Shown: positions 29,101 through 37,357, numbered from the stretch's first letter. The stretch is 64,000 bases of DNA from Gaetbulibacter_B jejuensis (GCF_039524015.1 NZ_BAAAGF010000003.1:186001-250000); one strand, 5' to 3'. Translations and numbers: made by a program. The notes: a model not told the origin generated them from the letters alone.

Positions 29101-30161
29101 CTTCAACAACTTCTGAAAAAATCGTTGCCGGAATTTGGGAAGAAGTACTTGGGCTAGATAATATTGATATAGATAGCGATTTCTTTGAAATTGGTGGACA
29201 TTCAATAATTGGTGTAAAGGTAATGGCTAAACTTGAAAAAGAAACAGGTAAACGTATTCCTTTGGTAGGTTTACTCAAAAATCCAACAATCAGGACTTTT
29301 TCAACTTACATGGATACAGAATTCTTTACTTGGGACTCTTTAGTTACATTAAAACCAACTGGAACAAAACCACCTTTATACATTGTACATGGCGCAAACC
29401 ACCAAGTATTAATTTTTGATGCATTGGCGCAATTTATGGATAAAGACCAACCCGTTTATGGACTTCAATCTAGAGGCTTAAATGGCATTGATGAACCTCA
29501 TGATTCTATTGATCAAATGGCTGCTGATTATATTAAAGAAATTGTAGCATCAAACCCAAAAGGTCCTTATGCGCTAGCAGGTTTTTCTTATGGTGGAATA
29601 GTTGCCTATGAAATGGCAAGACAATTAAGAGCTCAAGGAAAAAAAGTCACCATTCTTGCTCAGTTTGACACCTATGTGTTTCCTCAATATTACTATAAAA
29701 GTCCTATAATAAAAAAAGCAATCTCCATACTTTATGTTATAGGAAAAGTAGGGTATTTAATACTAAACATGTTTAGCAGCAAGAAGAATTTTGTAAGGCG
29801 TTATGAGTTACTCAAGCTGTTATTTAAAGGCTATTATCTTAGATTACGACATGGAAGAGCTAAACAATATGAAATGCAGTTTAATGTACCCATAAAACTC
29901 CTTGATTACCACAATAAAGCAACTAGTAAGTATACAATTACTCCACAAGACATTGTTATAGATCTTTTTAGAGCTTCTGAAGAGGTAAATTTAGTACATG
30001 ATCATAAATATTTGGGCTGGAAAAAATTGGCTCTCAAGGGTATTAGAAAACAAATGGTCACAGGTAATCATGTAGATATGTTTGAAAAACCACACGTTAA
30101 GGACTTTGCCAATAAACTTCAAAATGTTTTAGACAACTATAACTTAGAGCATTATGACTAA
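26175..30161 (+). CDS. Nonribosomal peptide synthetase: C-A-T-TE
   Basis: A 1328-residue terminating module. The condensation domain has an intact HHIICDG (HHxxxDG, residues 154-160). The adenylation domain has YTSGSTGKPKG at about 620, FDIAMAE at about 668, NLYGPTETT, LYKTGD and the LNGKIDRK lysine motif. The carrier domain has Ser1010 in GGHSI. The type I thioesterase has Ser1138 in GFSYGG, with a later Asp (AQFD) and His (TGNHVDMF). It should condense the beta-amino acyl chain from the megasynthase with one more amino acid and release it. The ATG at 26175 is preferred to the TTG one codon upstream. A hydrophobic stretch (residues about 1182-1200) in the TE lid region is notable. The stop overlaps the next gene by eight bases. 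Confidence 0.93.
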   Translation: MNSSKNIISFNPFKGPQIEKVVPITQPQAEIWISCTLGGDDANRAYNESISLVFNGQLHYKALDTAIQQLIQRHEAIRSIFSANGRFMSILEYEPFKLEYLDISNQTELEQKSSISNYLKAEANYVFDLVNGPLLKMGLLKTKATEHHLVITGHHIICDGWSLGTILYELGILYSAQINKTAHALPEADSFSVFADELTSYTDSIEHKKTVQFWLDQYKQSVPQLNLPIDYPRPELRTHNSARLDFHMNRELVASFKKVGVKSGCSFVTALMAAFEVLLYVQTGQDDIVIGLPSAGQAATGQQHLIGHCVNLLPLRSQINAEQSFSDYLKARKLAVFDAYDHQQLSFGELLQELKIQRDPSRVPLIPVVFNIDMGMDSNVNFEGLTFKLLSNPRAFETFEIFLNASGSEDSFVLEWSYNTTLFKASTIEGMMLTFEKILKKIIENPNIQLGNIIEFDQSAYSMLNDTASTYPNLPLHELLAKQAKISPNKVALKFENDQISYKDLEKQAHQLAHYLQNIGIEHNDRIAVLMPRSIKLISILMGIMECGATYLPLDPSYPKKRIEFMLEDAEAKYVITTETLASTLNTNSKPLFLNQLFTNSYNSPQTPLNLKIDNSTTAYILYTSGSTGKPKGVEVTHKNLVNLLYSFLKQPGLKESDKFLSITTILFDIAMAEIFAPLLKGSTLILTSEETAKDTRMLLDVMKNENISIMQATPATWQMLLDSGWNEHLPMRIISTGEALPIALAKKMLPLVDELWNLYGPTETTIWSAFTEIKESDDLITIGFPMNNTQLYIVNEHGKIVPPGNTGELCIAGDGVTKGYWKRPELTSEKFIPNPFSNDSGSKLYKTGDLARLLPNGKVQCLGRLDHQVKIRGQRIELGEIEQALDSLNSVQSSVVILNDDQLIANLIASDYTNEDMHQISEWKNALKEYLPKHMIPQRFNLVKEFPKTLNGKIDRKALLEQLPSKSVTKNHTTASTTSEKIVAGIWEEVLGLDNIDIDSDFFEIGGHSIIGVKVMAKLEKETGKRIPLVGLLKNPTIRTFSTYMDTEFFTWDSLVTLKPTGTKPPLYIVHGANHQVLIFDALAQFMDKDQPVYGLQSRGLNGIDEPHDSIDQMAADYIKEIVASNPKGPYALAGFSYGGIVAYEMARQLRAQGKKVTILAQFDTYVFPQYYYKSPIIKKAISILYVIGKVGYLILNMFSSKKNFVRRYELLKLLFKGYYLRLRHGRAKQYEMQFNVPIKLLDYHNKATSKYTITPQDIVIDLFRASEEVNLVHDHKYLGWKKLALKGIRKQMVTGNHVDMFEKPHVKDFANKLQNVLDNYNLEHYD

Positions 30162-30936
30162 TGTGCATTGTGAAACTGTTAAAGTATTGAATCAAAGTTA
30201 TAAAGTTAAACCAATTGATAAATCCGGTTTATTTTTATTTCATATTGATATACCCAACTATTATAAAGACATCACAACTCTTAAAGCGGTTCTAGACGAA
30301 ACCGAAACAAGCAGAGCTGAACGTTATCATTTCGAAAAAGACAAAAACAGGTTTATAATTTGCCGAAGCATATTAAAAATTATACTAGCTCAGTACACAG
30401 AGCAAGATATTTTGGATATAAAACTTAAAAAAGATATTAACCAAAAACCTTATTTAGTTTCTAATAACTCTATAAATTTCAACCTTTCCCATAGTGAAGA
30501 CAGTGCTATTATAGCTATAAGCAATTCTAATGTTGGAGTTGATTTAGAATATAAAAATAATGAATTCGATTTTCTTGAAATAACAAACCACTCTTATAGT
30601 GAAGCTGAAACAAAACATGTTTTAAACTCTAAAAATCAAATAGATACATTTTACAAATACTGGACAAGAAAAGAGGCTATTGCAAAATTTTCTGGACAAG
30701 GAATTAATGACAACTTAAGTCAAATCCCTTCAATTGATGGAAGACATACTACAAACCTTAACTCTTTAAATAAGTTTAAAAATTTAAAAGTGTTAAGCTT
30801 TGCGTTAAATGAAAACTACATTGCATCTGTCGCTTTTTGCAATAAAAAAAAAGATGATGATGTATTAATCATTTTTAGTCTTCCTTCATCTTTAAAAGAA
30901 TTACTAAATCCTAACAACAAAACTGATTATCAATGA
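30154..30936 (+). CDS. Sfp-type 4'-phosphopantetheinyl transferase
   Basis: A 260-residue PPTase with the family's motifs in order: an N-terminal RYHFEKDKNRF element, FNLSHSEDSAIIAIS, the Mg-binding GVDLEYK (G-V-D-x-E), and YWTRKEAIAKFSG (W-x-x-K-E-A-x-x-K). It transfers phosphopantetheine from CoA to the three carrier-domain serines of the neighbouring synthases. The ATG lies inside the end of the NRPS gene (ATGACTAA overlap), so activation enzyme and synthetase are translated together. Its presence argues that the pathway is self-contained and functional. Confidence 0.93.
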   Translation: MTNVHCETVKVLNQSYKVKPIDKSGLFLFHIDIPNYYKDITTLKAVLDETETSRAERYHFEKDKNRFIICRSILKIILAQYTEQDILDIKLKKDINQKPYLVSNNSINFNLSHSEDSAIIAISNSNVGVDLEYKNNEFDFLEITNHSYSEAETKHVLNSKNQIDTFYKYWTRKEAIAKFSGQGINDNLSQIPSIDGRHTTNLNSLNKFKNLKVLSFALNENYIASVAFCNKKKDDDVLIIFSLPSSLKELLNPNNKTDYQ

Positions 30937-31145
30937 TTAACACAACAAACTAAACACTTTACTCAACAATTACCTTTCATCAACGTAAAAAATTGTTTTT
31001 TATCGTGTTTATTTGTTTAGTCCTCTCTATTTGAATGATATTTAACAAGAAATACAATAAATAGTTTAATACAATTAAGCTATTTTTAACTTGAGCCCTA
31101 GAAAAAATATTATAAGCATTAGTTTTAATACTCAAACATTAACCT
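30937..31145. other. Intergenic gap at the right end of the NRPS/PKS block
   Basis: These 209 bases separate the PPTase from the sugar aminotransferase. A 7-base complementary pair (CTAAACA near 30951 and TGTTTAG at 31014-31020) is too far apart to be a convincing terminator. No complete promoter is evident. The gap may allow the amino-sugar and export genes to be transcribed separately. Confidence 0.35.
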
Positions 31146-32264
31146 ATGAATCCTAAAATTTGGCTTTCCTCTCCTCATATGTCTGGTAAAGAGCAATCTT
31201 TTATCAGTGAAGCCTTTGCATCAAATTGGATTGCTCCTTTAGGTCCTAATGTATCCGGTTTTGAATCTGATTTAGAAAGTTACCTTAAAAGCAATAGTTA
31301 CGTAGCTGCATTAAGCTCTGGAACTGCCGCAATACACTTAGCTCTTGTTTTACTAGGAGTTTCCTCTGGTGATGAAGTTATATGCCAAAGTTTTACTTTT
31401 GCTGCATCTGCAAACCCAATAATTTATCAAGGCGCTCAACCAATTTTTATTGACAGTGAGAAAGACACTTGGAACATGTGTCCTGAATTACTTGAAATTG
31501 CTATAAAAGACAGAATTAAGAAAGGTAAAAAACCAAAAGCCATTATTGCTGTACACCTATACGGAATGCCTTATAAAGCTGACAAAATAAACAGTATTGC
31601 TAATACTTACAATATACCAGTAATCGAAGACAGCGCAGAAGCTTTAGGCAGTGTTTACAAAAACAAAAAATGTGGAACTTTAGCTAATATCTCTATTCTA
31701 TCCTTTAACGGAAATAAGATAATTACCACTTCTGGAGGTGGAGCTCTTGTAACAAAAGATAATAACATAAAAGACAAAGCTGTTTTTTTAGCTACCCAAG
31801 CTCGTGATAAAGACCCTTCATATCTACATTCAAACATAGGATATAATTACAGAATGTCTAATGTTTTAGCAGGTGTTGGTCGTGGTCAAATGACTGTTTT
31901 AGACCAGTATGTAATTAAAAGAAGACAAAACTTTGAGTTTTACTACAACCAATTAAATAAAATTGATGCTATTGAGTTTTTAGATGAACCTGAAGATTGT
32001 TTTTCAAATAGATGGTTAAGTTGCATATTAACACCCGATTTTAAAACAAGAGAAAACATTAGGCTTAAGCTAGAAAAAGAAAACATTGAAACACGTCCAT
32101 TATGGAAACCAATGCACCAACAACCTGTATTTAAAGATACTCCTAAATATCTTAATGGGATTTCTGATGGATTATTTGAACGTGGTTTATGCTTACCAAG
32201 TGGTTCAAATTTAACTGACAATGAACTAAATAGAGTAATTTCAACAATAAAAGCCTATTTTTGA
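31146..32264 (+). CDS. DegT/DnrJ/EryC1-family sugar aminotransferase, PglE/EpsN-like
   Basis: A 372-residue PLP enzyme of the sugar aminotransferase family. It has SSGTAAIHLAL for phosphate binding, the cofactor Asp in VIEDSAEALGS, and the Schiff-base Lys in SFNGNKIITTSGGG (about residue 193). Its immediate downstream partner is a CapD/PglF-type dehydratase, so the reaction is most likely conversion of a UDP-4-keto-6-deoxy-HexNAc to the 4-amino sugar. In pgl-like loci a LbH acetyltransferase (PglD) then acylates this amine. No such gene is present in this window. The stop overlaps the next reading frame. Confidence 0.9.
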   Translation: MNPKIWLSSPHMSGKEQSFISEAFASNWIAPLGPNVSGFESDLESYLKSNSYVAALSSGTAAIHLALVLLGVSSGDEVICQSFTFAASANPIIYQGAQPIFIDSEKDTWNMCPELLEIAIKDRIKKGKKPKAIIAVHLYGMPYKADKINSIANTYNIPVIEDSAEALGSVYKNKKCGTLANISILSFNGNKIITTSGGGALVTKDNNIKDKAVFLATQARDKDPSYLHSNIGYNYRMSNVLAGVGRGQMTVLDQYVIKRRQNFEFYYNQLNKIDAIEFLDEPEDCFSNRWLSCILTPDFKTRENIRLKLEKENIETRPLWKPMHQQPVFKDTPKYLNGISDGLFERGLCLPSGSNLTDNELNRVISTIKAYF

Positions 32265-32266
32265 AT

Positions 32267-34162
32267 ATGTTAATGGAACTTTTACATAAAATTTCAAACA
32301 GATATGCATCAAAATGGTTGGTGCTCATCTTTGATTTATGTATTGTAGTTTTCACTTTTTTTATTGCTTACTTAATTAGATTTAATTTCAGCCTCGTTTT
32401 TAACCTCACATTAATGCTTAAACAACTGCCTTTTGTTGTATTAGCTGCTTTAATTAGTTTTTTGGCTGTTGGGTCCCACAAAGGAGTAGTTAGATTTACA
32501 GGATATAAAGATGTTATCAATATAATAATTGGTGTTAACATATTAGCTACTATATTAATTATATCTACTTTTTTCAGTAGAAAATTTAATTTTGATAGTA
32601 CTTTCAACATTTCTGGAACAATTATATATATACACCTACTACTTAACATATTATTGCTAGTAGGCTCTAAATTAGTCATTAAGTCCATTTACAACAACTT
32701 GCAGCAAGACTACAAAACTTTTACCAATGTACTTATTTATGGAGCTGGAAACTCAGGACTTATAACATATGATGCTATTTCTAACGACCCTAAAAGAGGA
32801 TATGAAGTTGTTGGGTTTATTGATGACAATCCTAGTAAAATAGGAAAGAAAATAAACTTACTAATTGTTTATGGTCTAGATAAAATAACCAAGAATTTCA
32901 TAGAAAAAAACAACATTGAAGAAGTTATCATCTCTATTCAAAGTGTTGACTCTACTCGCTTATTACAAATTACAGCTCAATTATTCGAATTAGGTCTTAA
33001 AGTTAAAATTGTTCCTCCTGTTCAACAATGGATTGATGGAGACTTGAGTGTTGGACAAATTAAAGACGTTAAAATTGAAGATTTATTAGGTAGAGAGCCT
33101 ATAAACATCATTAACCCTAGCCTTAATAACGAATATGAAAATCAAGTTATCTTAATAACAGGAGCTGCTGGCTCTATTGGAAGTGAAATTGCTAGGAAAA
33201 TCAATAATTACAGTTACAAAAAGCTCATCTTAATAGATTCCGCTGAGTCTGCATTGTACGATTTACAGCAAGAGTTTATCCAGAATGGAATCAAAAACTT
33301 CATAGCAATAGTGGCTGATGTTAGAGATTATGGTAGAATGGAATATTTATTTAATGTTTACAAACCAAAAATTGTTTTCCATGCTGCAGCATATAAACAT
33401 GTTCCTCTAATGGAAAACAATCCATACGAAGCTGTAAGTGTAAATATTAGAGGCACAAAAAACATTGCTAGTTTAGCTGTTAGGCACAGCATAGCAAAAT
33501 TTGTACTAATTTCTACCGATAAAGCAGTTAACCCAACCAATGTAATGGGTGCATCAAAACGCATTGCAGAGCTTTATGTTAACTGTCTTAAAGGAAAAGG
33601 TCAAACAAAATTTATAACTACTCGTTTTGGCAACGTTTTAGGCTCAAATGGATCAGTAATTCCTTTATTTAAAAGACAAATTGAAGCCGGAGGACCTCTT
33701 ACTGTTACCCATAAAGAAATCACTCGTTATTTTATGACCATCTCAGAGGCTTGCCAATTAGTTTTGGAGGCAGCTACAATGGGAAATGGAGGTGAAATTT
33801 TTGTGTTTGATATGGGTAAATCAATCAAAATATTTGACCTAGCAAAAAACATGATTATTCTTTCAGGCTTACAGTATCCTGAGGATGTTGATATAAAAAT
33901 AACCGGACTTAGACCTGGTGAGAAAATATTTGAAGAACTGCTCGCTGATGGTGAAAACACAATACCAACCTATCATGAAAAGATAATGATTGCAAAAACA
34001 AAGCAAGTAAATATAGCTGAAGATACAGAGTCAAGAATACTCAATCTTTGCAATATAAACTCAAAAACACAAACACTAGAAATAGTGTCTTTAATAAAAG
34101 AAATTATCCCTGAGTACATTTCTAACAATTCAAAATTTGAAGTTTTAGACTCAAAAAAATAA
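32267..34162 (+). CDS. Membrane-bound nucleoside-diphosphate-sugar 4,6-dehydratase, CapD/PglF-like
   Basis: A long-form SDR of 631 residues. Four N-terminal transmembrane helices (to about residue 145) are followed by a first Rossmann domain (IYGAGNSGL) and the catalytic domain with LITGAAGSIGSEIA, STDKAVNPTNVMGASKR and FGNVLGSNGSVIP. Met in place of the usual catalytic Tyr of YxxxK (MGASK) is characteristic of PglF/FlaA1-type inverting or retaining 4,6-dehydratases. It acts on UDP-GlcNAc to give the 4-keto-6-deoxy sugar for the upstream aminotransferase. The ATG at 32267 is preferred; a TTG at 32261 would overlap the previous gene by four bases. Confidence 0.9.
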   Translation: MLMELLHKISNRYASKWLVLIFDLCIVVFTFFIAYLIRFNFSLVFNLTLMLKQLPFVVLAALISFLAVGSHKGVVRFTGYKDVINIIIGVNILATILIISTFFSRKFNFDSTFNISGTIIYIHLLLNILLLVGSKLVIKSIYNNLQQDYKTFTNVLIYGAGNSGLITYDAISNDPKRGYEVVGFIDDNPSKIGKKINLLIVYGLDKITKNFIEKNNIEEVIISIQSVDSTRLLQITAQLFELGLKVKIVPPVQQWIDGDLSVGQIKDVKIEDLLGREPINIINPSLNNEYENQVILITGAAGSIGSEIARKINNYSYKKLILIDSAESALYDLQQEFIQNGIKNFIAIVADVRDYGRMEYLFNVYKPKIVFHAAAYKHVPLMENNPYEAVSVNIRGTKNIASLAVRHSIAKFVLISTDKAVNPTNVMGASKRIAELYVNCLKGKGQTKFITTRFGNVLGSNGSVIPLFKRQIEAGGPLTVTHKEITRYFMTISEACQLVLEAATMGNGGEIFVFDMGKSIKIFDLAKNMIILSGLQYPEDVDIKITGLRPGEKIFEELLADGENTIPTYHEKIMIAKTKQVNIAEDTESRILNLCNINSKTQTLEIVSLIKEIIPEYISNNSKFEVLDSKK

Positions 34163-34185
34163 AATCCCTAACAAATAAATTTATC

Positions 34186-34959
34186 ATGAATAACAAAATA
34201 CTCTTTAAACTAGCTGTCTTAATGTTAATAACACTATCTTCTTGTGCTTCAAGAAAAGAGTATGTATATTTTCAAGACGAACCAGCTATTGAATCTTCCA
34301 CTTTAAGCAACATTGTTGATATAACTTATCAACCAAACGATTTATTAACAATAGATGTAGCAGCATTAGATCCAGAAGTTGTAAAACCATTTAACCTGCC
34401 TGCTGTTAGCTATAGTGAAAGCGCGTTAACTGTTCAGGGTACACTCACAATGAGAACATACCTAGTTGATAATAGTGGCAACATTCAATTTCCTACTTTA
34501 GGAACAATAAAAATTGGCGGACTAACTAGAGAGCAAGCAACAGAAATGATGAAAGAGAAACTCTCTGAATATGTTAAAGACCCAATAGTAAACATTAGGT
34601 TGGTGAATTTTACAATAACTGTTATAGGAGATGTTAACAGACCTGGAACATATACAATACAAGATGAGAGAGTATCTATCCCTGAAGCTCTTGGTTTAGC
34701 AGGTGATTTAACTAATACAGGAAAAAGGAATAACATTTTTTTAATACGAGAAGTAAATGGTGAAAAACGTTTTGCGAAACTAGATTTAACATCAATTAGC
34801 ATAACTAGCTCTCCTTTATACTACCTTGCTCAAAACGATGTGATATATGTTGAACCTAATGATGCTAAAGTAAAATCATCTACTTACAACCCAAACACAG
34901 CTGTAATTATCTCAGCAATTTCAACCTTAGCAACTATAGCTGCTATATTAATTCGTTAG
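34186..34959 (+). CDS. Wza-like polysaccharide export lipoprotein
   Basis: A 257-residue protein with a lipoprotein signal ending at LSSC (Cys about 22). It contains a Poly_export domain (YQPNDLLTIDVAALDPE, then GNIQFPTLGTIKIGGLTREQA) and an SLBB-type segment (ITVIGDVNRPGTYTI). The C-terminus is a single hydrophobic helix (AVIISAISTLATIAAILI), as in many Bacteroidota homologues of this shorter class. It should form or contribute to the outer-membrane channel for polymer export with the Wzc-like protein encoded 16 bases downstream. Confidence 0.92.
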   Translation: MNNKILFKLAVLMLITLSSCASRKEYVYFQDEPAIESSTLSNIVDITYQPNDLLTIDVAALDPEVVKPFNLPAVSYSESALTVQGTLTMRTYLVDNSGNIQFPTLGTIKIGGLTREQATEMMKEKLSEYVKDPIVNIRLVNFTITVIGDVNRPGTYTIQDERVSIPEALGLAGDLTNTGKRNNIFLIREVNGEKRFAKLDLTSISITSSPLYYLAQNDVIYVEPNDAKVKSSTYNPNTAVIISAISTLATIAAILIR

Positions 34960-34975
34960 AACTAACCTTTCAAAA

Positions 34976-37321
34976 ATGCCACAAAACACTCAAAACACAA
35001 AAGAAAGCATCATAAAAGCAGTTGAGCTATATTTAGCTAAGTGGAAGTTTATTTTACTTTGCTTAATTATAGCAGTTGGTATTGCTTACGTAAAAGTTAG
35101 ATACAGTACGTTTGAATACCAAGCAAATGCCACTATAAAAATAAAGGAAGATGAGAATTCTCAAAAATTATCAGAAATTTCAAGTCTTCAAAATTATGGT
35201 TTGTTTTCAAACAACTTTACTAATGTTACAGACGAAATTGAAATTATTAAATCTAGATCTATTATTTCTCAAGTAGTACAAGATTTAAACCTAAACATAA
35301 GTTATTATGTAAGTGGTAAAGTCAAAGAAGAGGAAGTCTACCTAAACCCTCCTGTAAATATTAATTTTTTTGTTGAAGACTCTATTATAAACCACATAAA
35401 CACAAATCTTTACATAAAGATAATTTCTTCAGAAAAATTTGAAATGTCAACCACTAACACTATGAAAGTTTTAGAGTTTGATAGTGGTGTTACTACTAGC
35501 CACAACTTTGGAGAAAAAGTAACCAGTAGTTTTGGTGATTTTATTCTAACACCCAATACAAACACTTACGGCTCTACTCCTGGTTCTTTAGTTGAAATAC
35601 ACATAAGACCAGTGCATAGCGTTGTTGAATCTTATCTTGGAAAAATCAAACTTGCTTCTGACCCAACCTCTAATGTAGTAAAACTATCTTTAACAGAAGC
35701 AAACAAAGAAAAAGCTCGATTAATCCTTAACAAGCTTATCGAAAAATACAATGAAGATGTTATCAATGATAAAGAACAAATTGTAAAAGCAACTTCTGAC
35801 TTCATTAACAACAGACTAAACGTAGTATCCAACGAGCTCGAACAAGTAGATTTCACTGCTGAAAACCTTCAAAAAAACAATAGGCTAACAGCTTTATCCT
35901 CTCAAGCAAATATCTTTCTGGAAAGCGAAAAAATTAACGAAGAAAAAATAATCAACACTTCAAACCAAATACAGCTTATTGATTACATGAGCGATCACCT
36001 ATCAGAAAACAATAGCAATTCTGATTTACTACCTCCTGATGTAGGAATTGCTGATAGTGATGTTTCTCAAATAACAAAAATTCACAATGAGCTTGTATTG
36101 AAGAGAAATAGAATTCTAAAAAATTCAAGTGAAAAAAACCCTGTTGTTATCAACTTAAACAATGAGATTATGGCACTTAAAGCTAATCTTCAACAAAGTT
36201 TAAGCAACATCAGGTCTGCCAATAAGATAACTTTAGATAACCTTAATCAAGAGGATTCAAGAATACGTGGGCAAATATACTCTGCTCCAGGTAAAGAACG
36301 ACAATTTAGAGATATTAAACGCCAGCAAGACATTAAAGAGTCGTTATACCTATACTTGCTAGAAAAACGTGAAGAAACAGCTATTACTCTTGGCATGTCT
36401 TCACCTAATGCTAAAATTATAGATTATGCATATACTCTTGATAGTCCAATATCTCCAAAACCAAAAGTAATTTATCTAGCAGCTATCTTATTAGGCCTTC
36501 TAGTTCCTTTTTCTGTAATCTACACTAGAGATCTACTTAACAATACGATACAAGATAAAGATGATGTTTTAAAAGCAGTAAGCGCTCCTTTTATTGGTGA
36601 TATTCCAAAATCAAACACTAAATCAAAACTAATCAAAAAAATAGATTACTCTCCTAAAGCTGAAGCATTTAGAATAATAAGAACAAATGCTCATTTTTTA
36701 CTTCAAGACATTGAAACTGAGTGTAAGACTATTTTTGTAACATCAACCACTAGTCAAGAAGGGAAATCACATACTTCAATAAACTTAGCTTCGTCTTTTT
36801 CTTTTTCAGAAAAGAAAACCCTAATTGTTGAAACTGATATTAGAGTACCTAGAGTTAATGACTATTTAAACATTAAAGGCGACGTAGGATTAACCAATTA
36901 TATTTCCGACAAGTCACTCAAAGTTGAAGATGTTACTATAAAAGTAAAAGACAACCCTTTTCTTGATGTCATTCCTTCTGGAGCTATCCCTCCAAATCCT
37001 GCTGAATTATTAATGAGCGACAGACTAAAGCACTTATTTGATACCGTAAAGAAAAAATATGATTATATTATTGTAGACACAGCTGCAGTAGGTTTAGTCA
37101 CTGATACTTTATTGATTAGCAAGTTTGCAGATATGTTTATTTATGTTGTTAGTGCAAATAACATTGACAAACGTCAATTACACATTGCTCAAACCATGTA
37201 CACTGAAAAACGTTTACCTAATATGGCTGTTTTACTTAATGGCACATTACACAAAAGAGGTTATGGATACGGTTATGGCAACAACCCAAACAGAAAGAAA
37301 AAATGGTATCAGTTTAAATAA
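34976..37321 (+). CDS. Wzc-like chain-length determinant/bacterial tyrosine kinase
   Basis: A 781-residue inner-membrane co-polymerase. It has an N-terminal Wzz domain with a transmembrane helix at about 25-42, a long periplasmic coiled region (about 250-470), a second helix near 500-517, then a cytoplasmic kinase domain. Walker A is TSQEGKSHTS, the Walker A' region reads IVETDIRVPR, and Walker B is YIIVDTAAV. The tail is tyrosine-rich (YGYGYGNNPN, plus a final WYQF), suiting autophosphorylation. It controls chain length and export with the Wza-like protein. This is the last gene of the polysaccharide locus and is followed directly by a strong terminator. Confidence 0.92.
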   Translation: MPQNTQNTKESIIKAVELYLAKWKFILLCLIIAVGIAYVKVRYSTFEYQANATIKIKEDENSQKLSEISSLQNYGLFSNNFTNVTDEIEIIKSRSIISQVVQDLNLNISYYVSGKVKEEEVYLNPPVNINFFVEDSIINHINTNLYIKIISSEKFEMSTTNTMKVLEFDSGVTTSHNFGEKVTSSFGDFILTPNTNTYGSTPGSLVEIHIRPVHSVVESYLGKIKLASDPTSNVVKLSLTEANKEKARLILNKLIEKYNEDVINDKEQIVKATSDFINNRLNVVSNELEQVDFTAENLQKNNRLTALSSQANIFLESEKINEEKIINTSNQIQLIDYMSDHLSENNSNSDLLPPDVGIADSDVSQITKIHNELVLKRNRILKNSSEKNPVVINLNNEIMALKANLQQSLSNIRSANKITLDNLNQEDSRIRGQIYSAPGKERQFRDIKRQQDIKESLYLYLLEKREETAITLGMSSPNAKIIDYAYTLDSPISPKPKVIYLAAILLGLLVPFSVIYTRDLLNNTIQDKDDVLKAVSAPFIGDIPKSNTKSKLIKKIDYSPKAEAFRIIRTNAHFLLQDIETECKTIFVTSTTSQEGKSHTSINLASSFSFSEKKTLIVETDIRVPRVNDYLNIKGDVGLTNYISDKSLKVEDVTIKVKDNPFLDVIPSGAIPPNPAELLMSDRLKHLFDTVKKKYDYIIVDTAAVGLVTDTLLISKFADMFIYVVSANNIDKRQLHIAQTMYTEKRLPNMAVLLNGTLHKRGYGYGYGNNPNRKKKWYQFK

Positions 37322-37328
37322 ACAAAAA

Positions 37329-37357
37329 ACTCCAATCGATTGATTGGAGTTTTTTTA
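37329..37357. terminator. Bidirectional intrinsic terminator
   Basis: A perfect nine-base stem (37329-37337 with 37342-37350, ACTCCAATC/GATTGGAGT) has a four-base loop and runs into seven T residues on the plus strand. On the minus strand the A-run at 37323-37329 gives a matching T tract. It lies between the convergent wzc-like and proline dehydrogenase genes and can end both transcripts. Confidence 0.88.

Noticed and set aside
13777..30936. NRPS block as a siderophore pathway
   Set aside because: No siderophore receptor, exporter, salicylate/2,3-DHB gene, NIS synthetase or Fur-like box is visible in or beside the block.
13777..30936. Block as a mobile genetic island
   Set aside because: No integrase, transposase, tRNA or flanking direct repeats were found at either edge, so only gain by homologous recombination can be suggested.
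30949..31020. Terminator after the PPTase gene
   Set aside because: The complementary seven-base arms are about 57 bases apart with no T tract immediately following.
37125..37343. Plus-strand 72-codon frame at the end of the Wzc-like gene
   Set aside because: It is an out-of-frame shadow over the kinase domain and its 3' end runs through the terminator.
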